This document shows positions 27,205-36,594 of a stretch of 64,000 nucleotides of DNA, piece by piece. Source of the stretch: Chloroflexota bacterium (GTDB taxonomy: Bacteria > Chloroflexota > Dehalococcoidia > Lucifugimonadales > GCA-2722455); NCBI GenBank assembly GCA_002722455.1, contig PBMB01000003.1, positions 1 through 64,000 of the forward strand. Reading direction: 5' to 3'. Made by a program: the position numbers and the translations under genes. Position 1 is the stretch's first letter. The number at the start of each line of letters is the position of its first letter. The notes below the pieces were generated by a model, which was given only the letters and a program-made list of their open reading frames with translations, searched no databases and was not told the origin of the DNA.

Positions 27205-28764
27205 CTACTCCCACTCAATAGTTCCTGGAGGTTTACTCGTAATATCGTAAACAATTCTATTTACACCATCTACTTCATTAGCAATTCTATTAGATATATT
27301 AGCTAAAATATCATAAGGGATTCGAGCCCAATCAGCTGTCATTGCTTCATTACTTGTCACTGCTCTTACTGCAACCACATATCCATAAGTTCTATGATCA
27401 CCAACAACACCTACAGACTTAGTGCCTGTAAGCACTGCAAAACTTTGCCATAATTCTCGATATAAATTATTATCTTTTACTTCGTCCATTATTATCCATT
27501 CAACTTGTCGCAAAATGTCTAACTTTTCTCTAGTTACTTCTCCTATAATCCGAATAGCAAGCCCTGGCCCTGGAAAAGGTTGTCGAAACACCATTACATC
27601 AGGTAAACCCAATGCTAAACCAACTTCTCGTACTTCATCTTTAAAAAGATATCTAAGAGGTTCAACTAATTGCATCTTCATTTTTTCTGGCAATCCACCA
27701 ACATTATGATGGGTTTTGATTTTTGCAGATGCCCCACTTTCTTCAGTCTGGCTTTCTATAACATCCGGGTATACTGTACCTTGTGCCAAAAAATCAACCT
27801 GTCCCAAATCAAGTGAAGTTTTTTCAAATACATCTATGAATTCTTTGCCAATTATTTTTCTCTTCTCTTCAGGGTCAACGATATTTTCTAAAGCACTTAA
27901 AAATTGGTCAGCTGCATCGACATATTTTAAATTGATCTTTAAATACTTAGTACATGTATCCTTTATCCTCTCTGGTTCTTCTAAACGCATTAATCCATTA
28001 TCAACAAAGATACATGTCAGTTGATCTCCTACAGCACGATGAACTAGTGCGGCTGCAACAGTAGAATCTACACCTCCGGACAAACCACAGATTACTTTAC
28101 CACTACCAATTTGATTCTTTAATCGTTTAATTGTGTCCTCTATAAAATTGGCTGGAGTCCATAATGACCCACAACCACAAATTCCATGTATGAAATTATC
28201 AATTATAGTTTTTCCATATTCTGTGTGAGCTACCTCAGGATGAAATTGAACCCCTATAAATTTATCTTCTTTAGCAATAACTGAAGTAGGGGAGTTTTCT
28301 GTTGAAGCAATAGCATTGAATTCTGGAGGTAGTTTCATAACATTATCTCCGTGGCTCATCCAAACATTTAACGTTTCAGGAACATCTTTAAAAATAGAAT
28401 GATCAGTTATTTGATTTAAGATAGCATGTCCATATTCACGTTTATCACTAGGTCCTACAACTCCACCTAACTGATGTACAAGTATCTGTAATCCATAACA
28501 TATTCCAAGTACAGGAATATCTTTCTCAAAAACCCATTGAGGAATCTTTGGAGCATCTTCCTCATATACACTAGCTGGCCCTCCAGATAAAATGATTCCA
28601 CGAGGATTTAATTTTTCAACTGACTGCCAACTAGACTTATGAGTAATTATTTCACAATAAACTTTTAATTCTCTAACATATCGAGCAATTAATTGACTAT
28701 ACTGTGACCCAAAATCAATAATAAGAATAGATTCTTTTATCGCATCATTAATTATTAAACTAAT
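27205..28764 (-). CDS. guaA: GMP synthase (glutamine-hydrolysing), apparent ATT start
   Basis: Converts XMP to GMP. The class I amidotransferase domain has Cys89 in GICYGLQIL, and His175 and Glu177 in QFHPEVAH. The PP-loop SGGVDST (229-235) and the C-terminal dimer domain follow. Reading frame and similarity extend without a stop upstream of the first ATG (28359), through ILIIDFGSQYSQLIARYVREL, up to a TGA at 28768-28770. No ATG, GTG or TTG lies in that stretch. AGGAGG (28772-28777) sits 7 nt before ATT at 28764, giving 519 aa, normal for GuaA. A rare ATT start or a small sequence error are the options. Confidence 0.88.
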   Translation of the reverse strand: MSLIINDAIKESILIIDFGSQYSQLIARYVRELKVYCEIITHKSSWQSVEKLNPRGIILSGGPASVYEEDAPKIPQWVFEKDIPVLGICYGLQILVHQLGGVVGPSDKREYGHAILNQITDHSIFKDVPETLNVWMSHGDNVMKLPPEFNAIASTENSPTSVIAKEDKFIGVQFHPEVAHTEYGKTIIDNFIHGICGCGSLWTPANFIEDTIKRLKNQIGSGKVICGLSGGVDSTVAAALVHRAVGDQLTCIFVDNGLMRLEEPERIKDTCTKYLKINLKYVDAADQFLSALENIVDPEEKRKIIGKEFIDVFEKTSLDLGQVDFLAQGTVYPDVIESQTEESGASAKIKTHHNVGGLPEKMKMQLVEPLRYLFKDEVREVGLALGLPDVMVFRQPFPGPGLAIRIIGEVTREKLDILRQVEWIIMDEVKDNNLYRELWQSFAVLTGTKSVGVVGDHRTYGYVVAVRAVTSNEAMTADWARIPYDILANISNRIANEVDGVNRIVYDITSKPPGTIEWE

Positions 28765-28878
28765 TATTCATCCTCCTTATTTTCTATCTAGATAACATAT
28801 AGAATACACAGTAAAATAGAAATATGTAATTGTGTAGGCTATCATTGGTAATAAATCAGGTCAATAAAATATATAAAA

Positions 28879-29511
28879 ATGCACGAGAATTTTAAAAATA
28901 TTCAAATAGGAAATTCAATACCATCGTGCATTGAAATCCTCAATTCTTCTGGGTTAATTGCATTTCCAACAGATACTTTGTATTCTCTAACAGCAAAAGC
29001 TACCGATGTAACCGCAATCAAAAAAGTTTTTCAATTAAAAAATAGATCCTATAGTAATCCGATACCAATTTTATTCAGTGATATCAAACAAATATTGTCA
29101 TATGCTGAAATAACAAATGATGTTTTTTATAAAATTGTAAAAAAATATATGCCTGGTCCTATTACCATAATTGTAAAAAATAAAGGGAAAATCCAACCTG
29201 TTGCAGAAGGTGTTTCTTCAACAATAGCTGTACGAATTCCGAATTATAGCCCTATTAGAAAATTAATCACTCAGCTTAAAGCACCAATTACAGGAACTAG
29301 TATAAATATTTCTGGCTCAATCAGTTTAAACACCCACAATGAAATTATTTCAGAATTCAAAGATAAAATTAATTACATATATTTGCGTAATGTCCCTCCT
29401 CCACCAAATGTTCCATCTACTATAATTGACATCTCCTCTCAAACCCCCAAAATAGTTCGTGAAGGTATTATTAAGTTAGAAGAATTATCAAAAGAAATTA
29501 ATATACGGTAA
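28879..29511 (+). CDS. tsaC: L-threonylcarbamoyladenylate synthase (Sua5/YrdC family)
   Basis: Makes threonylcarbamoyl-AMP for the t6A37 modification of ANN-decoding tRNAs. Family marks are IAFPTDTLYSLTA (residues 26-38), the KNRSYSNPIPIL motif, PGPITIIV, AVRIPNYSPIRKL and TGTSINISG. At 210 aa it lacks the extra Sua5 C-terminal domain. There is no clear Shine-Dalgarno, and TATAAA lies directly before the ATG. It diverges from guaA and is followed by the polyprenyl-synthase-like gene after 8 nt. Confidence 0.9.
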   Translation: MHENFKNIQIGNSIPSCIEILNSSGLIAFPTDTLYSLTAKATDVTAIKKVFQLKNRSYSNPIPILFSDIKQILSYAEITNDVFYKIVKKYMPGPITIIVKNKGKIQPVAEGVSSTIAVRIPNYSPIRKLITQLKAPITGTSINISGSISLNTHNEIISEFKDKINYIYLRNVPPPPNVPSTIIDISSQTPKIVREGIIKLEELSKEINIR

Positions 29512-29519
29512 AATCAAAA

Positions 29520-30545
29520 ATGAACCAAATAAACTATTTTCAAAAACTTATACATCAAGAATTAATAGGATTAATTAATTCCACTCACCCCAAATTAACA
29601 AAAATATTACATCATCACTTAGGGTGGGATGGTAATCAAAGTAATAATAATATATTTTCATTCACTGAAAACAGCAATAAAATTATTTATCCTTTTGGCT
29701 CATTATTTCTTGCAACCATCGAAGCTTTAAACGAAAAAATTGAATCTTACATATTTGCTGCTTGTTCACTAGAATTAATAAATAGTTTTATACAAATCCA
29801 TGAAGATGTTGGGCAAGGAAAACCCCTAAGAGATAATAGGAATTCAACATGGTGGAAATGGGGTCCTGGTCAAGCAATTAATGCAGGTGATGCTTTACAT
29901 TCTTTGGCAAGAATAGCACTCCTTAAACAACAAAACTCAAATTCAAATCACGAAAACTTAATTATTAGTATGCAATACATCGACCAAAATATTTTTGATC
30001 TGTGTTCATTTTCTTTCCAAAAAGCTAATCAACCTGACTTATTCTCAACATCAGTTGATGACTTCATAAATAATGAAATTTTGGAAACATGTTCATTATA
30101 TAAATGTTCTATGGAGTTAGCTGGATTATTATTACCTTGTAAACAATTAATAAAAAAACAACTAGAAAAATCTGGTGAAAGTCTTGGTAAAGCAATTAGC
30201 ATAAATAAGCATATATCTGAACTTTCACAAACGGAAGAAAATGTAAACCAGAACAACTCAGATATCCTTAATAAAAAGAAAAACCTACCCATTCTTTTTG
30301 CAATTGAAATGGCCAACAAAAATGACCTTGATTTAATTAAAAAAATATATCAGAAGAGGATGCTGGACTTCTCAGACTTAAAAACTTTAAATTCTATTGT
30401 AGAAAAATTGAATATCTATAATCTCTGTTATGACTTAACTGACAAATACTACATTAAAGCAAAAGATATTAGCTTTTTAAAATCTCCAGATTCAGTACTG
30501 TTTAACTTGATAGATATATTAATTAAATCTAATAAAGCTATGTGA
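29520..30545 (+). CDS. Degenerate polyprenyl synthase-like protein, probable pseudoenzyme
   Basis: The fold is recognisable: GPGQAINAGDALHSLA (115-130) is a hallmark of trans-isoprenyl diphosphate synthases, and KKKNLPILFAIE (252-263) matches the block after the second aspartate motif. However, the first motif DDxxD reads HEDVGQG (94-100), and the second is replaced by INKHISEL (228-235) with no aspartate. Both magnesium-diphosphate sites therefore look lost. It could be a non-catalytic partner subunit. The 341 aa gene lies between tsaC and pgk, with 6 nt before pgk. Confidence 0.7.
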   Translation: MNQINYFQKLIHQELIGLINSTHPKLTKILHHHLGWDGNQSNNNIFSFTENSNKIIYPFGSLFLATIEALNEKIESYIFAACSLELINSFIQIHEDVGQGKPLRDNRNSTWWKWGPGQAINAGDALHSLARIALLKQQNSNSNHENLIISMQYIDQNIFDLCSFSFQKANQPDLFSTSVDDFINNEILETCSLYKCSMELAGLLLPCKQLIKKQLEKSGESLGKAISINKHISELSQTEENVNQNNSDILNKKKNLPILFAIEMANKNDLDLIKKIYQKRMLDFSDLKTLNSIVEKLNIYNLCYDLTDKYYIKAKDISFLKSPDSVLFNLIDILIKSNKAM

Positions 30546-30551
30546 AGTGAT

Positions 30552-31739
30552 ATGACAAAAATTAAAACTTTTGAAAACCTTGACCTTCATAATAAAAAAG
30601 TATTACTTCGAGTTGATTTTAATGTCCCTCTGGAGTCAAATAAAAATACCAATACAATTACAGATGATTGGCGCATTCAATCTTCTTTACCAACGATAAA
30701 CCTTCTTTTAGAAAAAAAGGCTAGGATTATAATTTGTACTCACATTGGTAGACCTAAAGGTAAATACTCTAAAGATTTAACTATTGGACCTATTGCTGAT
30801 CATCTGTCTCAGCTTTTAAAAACAAAAGTTCATCAAGCAAATGATTCAATTGGAACAGATGTTGAAATATTAGTTGATCAACTGCAAGAAAGTTCAATTT
30901 TAATTTTACAAAACATACGATTTTATATTGATGAAGATAAAAATAGTATTCCATTTAGCAAAAAATTAGCAAAACCTTATGACATTTTTATTAATGATGC
31001 TTTTGGTGTTGCTCATAGAGAAAATTCATCAACGGTGGGAGTTACTCAATTCTTACCATCCTACGGTGGTTTGTTAATGAAACAAGAAATTGAAGTGCTT
31101 AACCATTTAACAAAATCTGCACCTAGTCCAAGAACTGCTATTATCGGTGGAGCAAAAATAGCAGATAAATTATTATTACTAAAAAACATTGCAAAATCAG
31201 TCGAGAATTTGATAGTTGGTGGAGCTATGGCTCAACCAATTATCAATTTCCTTGAAGGAGTCTCTAATATCGATAACACGTTGGATAAACAAATTGACGT
31301 CTTATTGAAATTAATTCATTCACACAATACAAAATTGATACTGCCAAAAGATTTTTTAATAACAGAACAAATCTCAGAATTTTCGAAAACACGTTTAATT
31401 AATATGAATGATTTACCTAAAGACTGGCAAATAGTTGATATTGGTCCAAAAAGTATATCTCAAATACAAGGTATAATAGATAAATCATCTACAATATTCT
31501 GGAATGGACCGATGGGCATATTTGAAATAAAAAAATACTCGAAGGGTACGAGCCAAATTGCTAAAACCCTTGCAAAAGCTAACAACAAATTAACTGTGTT
31601 AGGAGGAGGATCTACTGTACAAGCAGTGAGAAATGAAGGATTAGATGATAAATTTAGTCATATATCTACTGGGGGAGGGGCTTTCCTTAAATTTCTTGAA
31701 GGTCAAACTCTACCTGCTATTATTCCTATAACTGAATAA
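30552..31739 (+). CDS. pgk: Phosphoglycerate kinase
   Basis: Glycolytic enzyme exchanging phosphate between 1,3-bisphosphoglycerate and ADP. VLLRVDFNVPLE near the start, THIGRPKG, the FINDAFGVAHRENSS block, GGAKIADKL, and the C-terminal GGGSTVQAV and STGGGAFLKFLEG are characteristic. At 395 aa it is full length. It is followed closely by apgM, with tpiA further on, forming a lower-glycolysis group. Confidence 0.96.
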   Translation: MTKIKTFENLDLHNKKVLLRVDFNVPLESNKNTNTITDDWRIQSSLPTINLLLEKKARIIICTHIGRPKGKYSKDLTIGPIADHLSQLLKTKVHQANDSIGTDVEILVDQLQESSILILQNIRFYIDEDKNSIPFSKKLAKPYDIFINDAFGVAHRENSSTVGVTQFLPSYGGLLMKQEIEVLNHLTKSAPSPRTAIIGGAKIADKLLLLKNIAKSVENLIVGGAMAQPIINFLEGVSNIDNTLDKQIDVLLKLIHSHNTKLILPKDFLITEQISEFSKTRLINMNDLPKDWQIVDIGPKSISQIQGIIDKSSTIFWNGPMGIFEIKKYSKGTSQIAKTLAKANNKLTVLGGGSTVQAVRNEGLDDKFSHISTGGGAFLKFLEGQTLPAIIPITE

Positions 31740-31756
31740 ATACAAATGATAAAACT

Positions 31757-32974
31757 ATGTTAGACATCAAAGATTTCCAAACACTTACACGTTATACAGA
31801 CTCTAAAATCCTTATGCTTGTGATCGATGGATTGGGTGGCTTGCCACATCTTCAATCTGCTAAAACTGAATTAGAGTCTGCAAATATTCCAAATTTAGAT
31901 AAATTAACCCACGAGAGTACTACTGGTGTTGCTATCCCAATACAACATGGAATTACTCCTGGAAGTGGTCCGGGCCATATGTCTTTGTTTGGATATAACC
32001 CAATTAAATATGTTATTGGCCGTGGAGTACTAGAAGCAGTAGGATCAGGAATTAAGTTAGCCAATAAAGATATTGCTATCAGAGGAAACTTTTGTACAAT
32101 TAATAATCAAGGTATGATTACAGATCGTCGTGCAGGCAGAATATCTGATAATAATGCCACAAAATTAATTAAACGACTCTCCCAAATTAAAATTGACGGA
32201 ATAGATATAACTATTAAACATTTAAAAAGCCATAGATTTGTTTTAGTTCTCAGAGGGCCTGACTTAAACACTGATATTACTCCTACAGATCCTCTATTAA
32301 ATAACCTTCCTATAAACCATGCTAATGCAAATTCTCCTAAATCAAAAAAAACTGCGACATTGATTAACAAATTCACTCAACTATCTCTAGATATTCTAAA
32401 AAATGAACCTCGAGCAAATGCAATAGTTCTAAGGGGATTTTCTCAAAAACCTAGTATACCTAATATTGGCCATACATTTCATTTAAACCCAATAGGTATC
32501 TCACTTTATCCTGCTTATCGAGGAATTGCAGATATATTAGGTATGAAAGTTACAGACCAAGGAGAAGATTTTAGTGACTTAATTAAAGTTGTCAGAAATA
32601 ACTTTAATGATTTTAACTTCTTCTATCTTCACTACAAAGATACTGACTCTGCAGGAGAAGATGGAGATTTCGATAAAAAAGTTTTTTCCCTAGAAAAATT
32701 AGATACATTTATACCTGAATTACAATCAATAGGGTTTGATGTGATTACTATAGCAGGTGACCATTCTACGCCTTCTGTACTTAGTTCTCATAGTTGGCAT
32801 CCTGTTCCCATATTAATTAATTCTAATATACCTACATCTGATAAAAGCAGACATTTTACAGAACTAGAATGTAAGAATGGAGATATTGGACAAATTTATT
32901 CAACCGACATTATGCCTATTACTTTAGCACACGCAAACAAATTAATTAAATTTGAACCTAATACTCCTCTCTAA
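31757..32974 (+). CDS. apgM: 2,3-bisphosphoglycerate-independent phosphoglycerate mutase, archaeal type
   Basis: Alkaline-phosphatase-superfamily enzyme interconverting 3- and 2-phosphoglycerate with two metal ions. The strand MLVIDGLGG gives the first metal aspartate, and PGSGPGHMSLFGY carries the nucleophile serine. The later metal ligands lie in HYKDTDSAGEDGD and TIAGDHSTPSVLSSHSWHPVP. At 405 aa with these motifs it is the ApgM type rather than the longer GpmI. It follows pgk by 17 nt. Confidence 0.92.
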   Translation: MLDIKDFQTLTRYTDSKILMLVIDGLGGLPHLQSAKTELESANIPNLDKLTHESTTGVAIPIQHGITPGSGPGHMSLFGYNPIKYVIGRGVLEAVGSGIKLANKDIAIRGNFCTINNQGMITDRRAGRISDNNATKLIKRLSQIKIDGIDITIKHLKSHRFVLVLRGPDLNTDITPTDPLLNNLPINHANANSPKSKKTATLINKFTQLSLDILKNEPRANAIVLRGFSQKPSIPNIGHTFHLNPIGISLYPAYRGIADILGMKVTDQGEDFSDLIKVVRNNFNDFNFFYLHYKDTDSAGEDGDFDKKVFSLEKLDTFIPELQSIGFDVITIAGDHSTPSVLSSHSWHPVPILINSNIPTSDKSRHFTELECKNGDIGQIYSTDIMPITLAHANKLIKFEPNTPL

Positions 32975-33056
32975 TCTACCAATTCTTTCAAATATGTTAT
33001 ACACTAATATTTTAATGAATTCCTAACATTCTTATTAACCTTTTTAGGAGTATATA

Positions 33057-33557
33057 ATGCGTCAAATGCTACTTGAAAACAATTATGTAGTCTGGGGACT
33101 AGCTGTAGCTATATCAGTGGTTGGTATAATTCTCTTAGTAATGAGTACACTAGAACACTCTGGCTTTGAAACCGTACCAGGTACTATTACTGATTTTCGT
33201 TATGAATATGGTGGTAGTGGTGGAGATAACTATAATCCAATTGTAGAATTTACCACATTAGGTGGTGAAAAAATCGAATTTGTATCTGAAAGAATTGAAT
33301 CTCAAAAAAGAAAATCTACAGGGGAATGTTTTTTAAATGGTTGTCCTGTAACTATTAAGTATCGTCCTGATGACCCCAAAACTTATCGTGAGATCTACTA
33401 TTCTAATGAAACATGGACACTCCCAATAATCACATTTGTGGTGTCTGGAGTGATACTGCTTCTTTTCTTATGGGCAAAATTTGCTCCTGAAATAAAAAAT
33501 GAAGAAGAGTATGTTCCGGTAATTAAGAAAACCGATACCGAAGAAAATAGCAGCTAG
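33057..33557 (+). CDS. DUF3592 membrane protein
   Basis: A 166-aa protein with a transmembrane helix near residues 12-30, a central extracytoplasmic beta domain, and a second helix near residues 120-142. The core reads VPGTITDFRYEYGG, then YNPIVEFTTLGGEKIEF, then VTIKYRPDDPKTYRE, which is the DUF3592 pattern. No enzymatic function is known. AGGAG lies 6-7 nt upstream of the ATG. It is co-directional with apgM and tpiA but probably not functionally linked. Confidence 0.8.
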   Translation: MRQMLLENNYVVWGLAVAISVVGIILLVMSTLEHSGFETVPGTITDFRYEYGGSGGDNYNPIVEFTTLGGEKIEFVSERIESQKRKSTGECFLNGCPVTIKYRPDDPKTYREIYYSNETWTLPIITFVVSGVILLLFLWAKFAPEIKNEEEYVPVIKKTDTEENSS

Positions 33558-33624
33558 CTTTAAACTAGTCCTAAATAACTTGATTATGGATTCAGCTATT
33601 ACTTTTTGTAAATGATATAGATCT

Positions 33625-33630
33625 TATAAT
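33625..33630 (+). promoter_or_regulatory. Candidate -10 box giving a near-leaderless tpiA transcript
   Basis: TATAAT ends 10 nt before the tpiA ATG at 33641. Initiation about 7 nt downstream of this box would leave only a few untranslated bases, and no Shine-Dalgarno sequence is visible before the ATG. The -35 region is T-rich but not a clear match. Confidence 0.35.
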
Positions 33631-33640
33631 GTAGTTAATT

Positions 33641-34399
33641 ATGGATAAAAAACTAGTTATAGCAAATTGGAAAATGAATATTCCCAATGAAGGGATAGAT
33701 CATTTTTTAAAATCTGTGATTCCAGAAATAACTGATTTACAATATGTTCAACCTGGGATATGTCCACCTTACTTATTTATACCAAAATTATTCGAGCTAC
33801 TTGATAATTCTTCTGTTTTACTCGGTGCTCAAAATCTCCATTATGAAGATAACGGAGCATTTACCGGTGAGATTTCTGCTCAATTGTTAAAAACTTATTG
33901 TAGTTTAGTCATTATTGGTCATTCTGAAAGACGTCGTCTTTTTCATGAAACTGATGAAGAAATTTCAAGAAAAATTCAGACAGCTACACAATGTAATTTA
34001 ACTCCCATACTATGTGTCGGTGAAAATATAACTGAAAGAAAAAATAATCTCTCTAATAAAATAGTAACGTCTCAATTAATTACTGGACTATCAAAAATCA
34101 ACAATTTTAACAAGCTTATAGTTGCATATGAACCACTTTGGGCTATTGGTTCTGGAAATGCAGCGACACCAAACGATATAGAACTTATGGTAAAAGTTAT
34201 CCGTCAAGTTATTACAGAAAGATTTGGAATAGAATCACAAAATTCAGTACGAATAATCTATGGAGGTAGTGTATCTGAGAATAATATAACCAAAATTATT
34301 ACTCTACCAAATATGGATGGTGTTCTTGTTGGAAATGCTAGTTTAGATCCGTTGCAATATAGTAATATTGTTAAAAATATTGAAACAATAATCACTTAA
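33641..34399 (+). CDS. tpiA: Triosephosphate isomerase
   Basis: Interconverts dihydroxyacetone phosphate and glyceraldehyde 3-phosphate. The N-terminal VIANWKMN gives the catalytic lysine, VIIGHSERR the electrophilic histidine, and AYEPLWAIGSG the catalytic glutamate. IIYGGSV and MDGVLVGNASL form the phosphate site. It is 252 aa, full length. The gene lies 83 nt downstream of the DUF3592 gene and 10 nt upstream of miaA. Confidence 0.96.
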   Translation: MDKKLVIANWKMNIPNEGIDHFLKSVIPEITDLQYVQPGICPPYLFIPKLFELLDNSSVLLGAQNLHYEDNGAFTGEISAQLLKTYCSLVIIGHSERRRLFHETDEEISRKIQTATQCNLTPILCVGENITERKNNLSNKIVTSQLITGLSKINNFNKLIVAYEPLWAIGSGNAATPNDIELMVKVIRQVITERFGIESQNSVRIIYGGSVSENNITKIITLPNMDGVLVGNASLDPLQYSNIVKNIETIIT

Positions 34400-34409
34400 T
34401 ACCAATTCA

Positions 34410-35330
34410 GTGAACTCAAATAATCACGTCATTATAATTATTGGACCAACAGCATCAGGGAAAACTGACCTTGGATTTCATCTAGCGCAACGTCTAAACG
34501 CAGAAATAATAAATGCTGATAGTAGACAAGTGTATCGTCATATGGACATTGGTACTGCAAAACCAAGTATCACTATGCAAAAAACTATACCTCATCATGA
34601 AATCGATATCATTGAACCTAATGAAGATTATAATCTAGCTATTTTTCTAAAAAACTGTAAACAGGCTATTACAAAAATTCAAAAAAAATCCAAAACCCCT
34701 ATTGTTGTCGGTGGAACAGGGCAGTATATCTCTGCATTACTTGAAGGATGGATTGTTCCTAAAGTTCCTCCTGATATTAATTTTAGACTGTCACTTGAAA
34801 AAGAATTAGAAAGCAATGACGTTAGTACACTCTATAAAAAGCTAGTCGATGTTGCTCCTATGGCAGCAAAACGAATAAATCCCGCGAATTCTCGACGTAT
34901 TATACGAGCTTTGGAAATATTTCATCATAACCCAGAACTAATAAAAAATGGCCCTCAAAAAAATCCACCTTCTTTTCCATCAATAGTTATAGGTATTGAT
35001 TCTACGAAAGAATTCCTACTCCCCCGTATTTCATACAGAATTGATCAAATGTTAAAAGATGGACTAATAAATGAAGTGAAACAACTTTTAAATATGGGAT
35101 TTGAGGAAAATTTACCCTCTATGTCAGGAATTGGATATAAAGAAGTAATTAATTATATAAATCAACATCATTCTTATGAAACTATGATAGAAATTATGAT
35201 TAAACGAACACGAGATCTTGTTAAAAGACAAAAAACTTGGTTCAATGCACTAGAATCAGTAAATTGGATTCCGATTACTAATGAAAATTTACCTTCTGTA
35301 GCTTTTGACTTAATTAAAAGTAAAGTATAA
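34410..35330 (+). CDS. miaA: tRNA dimethylallyltransferase
   Basis: Adds a dimethylallyl group to A37 of tRNAs reading UNN codons. The P-loop GPTASGKTDLG is at residues 13-23, followed by DSRQVYRHMDIGTAKPS, VVGGTGQYISALLEG and the RRIIRALEIF block. The C-terminal RTRDLVKRQKTWF is typical. It is 306 aa, with a GTG start at 34410. It lies 10 nt after tpiA and is the last gene of this + strand run. Confidence 0.94.
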   Translation: MNSNNHVIIIIGPTASGKTDLGFHLAQRLNAEIINADSRQVYRHMDIGTAKPSITMQKTIPHHEIDIIEPNEDYNLAIFLKNCKQAITKIQKKSKTPIVVGGTGQYISALLEGWIVPKVPPDINFRLSLEKELESNDVSTLYKKLVDVAPMAAKRINPANSRRIIRALEIFHHNPELIKNGPQKNPPSFPSIVIGIDSTKEFLLPRISYRIDQMLKDGLINEVKQLLNMGFEENLPSMSGIGYKEVINYINQHHSYETMIEIMIKRTRDLVKRQKTWFNALESVNWIPITNENLPSVAFDLIKSKV

Positions 35331-35375
35331 TTGAGAACTAGGAGATTGTATCTGAACTACGTTTACTAATGATTC

Positions 35376-36521
35376 CTAAATTAAATTTTGATAAATTAAC
35401 TTTATCTCATCTACAACTTTATCCCAGGTATATTTTTGTAACACTAATTGTCTTCCTTTTTCCCCCATTTGTTTAATTTTTCCTGGGTTTTCAAAAAAAC
35501 TCATTAAAGCATCCCTTAATTGATCAGATGAAGTTTCAACTATAAGCCCTGCCCCTGAAGTTCCCACCTCTGAAAAATAACACTTATCTGTAATAACAAC
35601 TGGTAAACCTGAAGCCATTGCCTCCAAAATTGACATACTAAAACCTTCAGAATAAGAAGGTAATACAAATATATCCGCAATCCCTAACATTGCTACCTTA
35701 TCGGTCTCATTCAAAAGTCCAGTAAAAATAGTTTTATCTAATATACCTAAATTACTTAACTGCAATTCAAGCTGTGAACGATAACCTACTTCATCATCTC
35801 CAGCTATAACTAAACATACATCTTCTCTTATTTTAGCTATATCTCCAAAAGCTTCGACTAGTAAATCAATACCTTTTAGTGGATGTATCCTCCCCAAATA
35901 AAGAATAATATATTTATCTTTAACCTGAGACAATTGCTTTAATACTCCAGCTTGAAAATTTGGTCTATTAAAAATTTCTGGGAAAATTCCATTTGGAATT
36001 ACAGAAATAGGTGAAGAAATCCCTAAATTTTGAATATGTTCCTTTTCAGTAATTGTTAAAGCAAACAAAGTGGATGCCTGATTAAGTATTTTACGTTGTA
36101 TAAATTTCAAATATGGACGTTTTTTATAAGCTTTGAATGATAATCTATCGGGATCTAATGCCGCATGAATACTCATAACATAAGGTTTATTTGTTGATTT
36201 AGCGACTTGATACGCAGCAAATCCGGGATAATTCCATAAATCATGGATATGGATCAGATCATATGAAGGTATTACTTTTTGTAGACTAGATCTTAATTTT
36301 AAAGAATGTCCATACCAAAACCCAGCTAATTTACTAGTATGAAATACATGAGATTCTACTCCATCTAATTTATATGGATCATTTCCCACTCTTGTTCCAA
36401 CAGTAGAAAACACTGAACACTCAACATCCTTCTGAGCAAGGGTAGTAGTAATTCCAACAACTGCTGTAGCTACCCCACCTCCATGAGGGGTTATTGAAGA
36501 TGCAACATGAAGGATTTTCAC
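35376..36521 (-). CDS. GT4-family glycosyltransferase
   Basis: Retaining GT-B glycosyltransferase. The N-terminal half has SITPHGGGVATAVVG, the usual glycine-rich acceptor loop. The C-terminal half has ILYLGRIHPLKGIDLLVEAF and the nucleotide-sugar motif SYSEGFSMSILEAMASGLP with the E-x7-E pair. It is 381 aa with no membrane segments, so a peripheral cytoplasmic enzyme. The sugar donor and acceptor cannot be read from the sequence. It is separated from the large glycan locus by about 8 kb. Confidence 0.87.
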   Translation of the reverse strand: MKILHVASSITPHGGGVATAVVGITTTLAQKDVECSVFSTVGTRVGNDPYKLDGVESHVFHTSKLAGFWYGHSLKLRSSLQKVIPSYDLIHIHDLWNYPGFAAYQVAKSTNKPYVMSIHAALDPDRLSFKAYKKRPYLKFIQRKILNQASTLFALTITEKEHIQNLGISSPISVIPNGIFPEIFNRPNFQAGVLKQLSQVKDKYIILYLGRIHPLKGIDLLVEAFGDIAKIREDVCLVIAGDDEVGYRSQLELQLSNLGILDKTIFTGLLNETDKVAMLGIADIFVLPSYSEGFSMSILEAMASGLPVVITDKCYFSEVGTSGAGLIVETSSDQLRDALMSFFENPGKIKQMGEKGRQLVLQKYTWDKVVDEIKLIYQNLI

Positions 36522-36594
36522 TAACTAATACCCATCTTAACAGGGCATTTTTCCTGTATCATAATTTTTCCTTATTTTAGATTAATATATAAGA

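Noticed and set aside
27205-28359. A 384-aa guaA beginning at ATG 28359
   Set aside because: It would remove almost the whole glutaminase domain, including the catalytic cysteine, although the upstream frame is open and clearly homologous.
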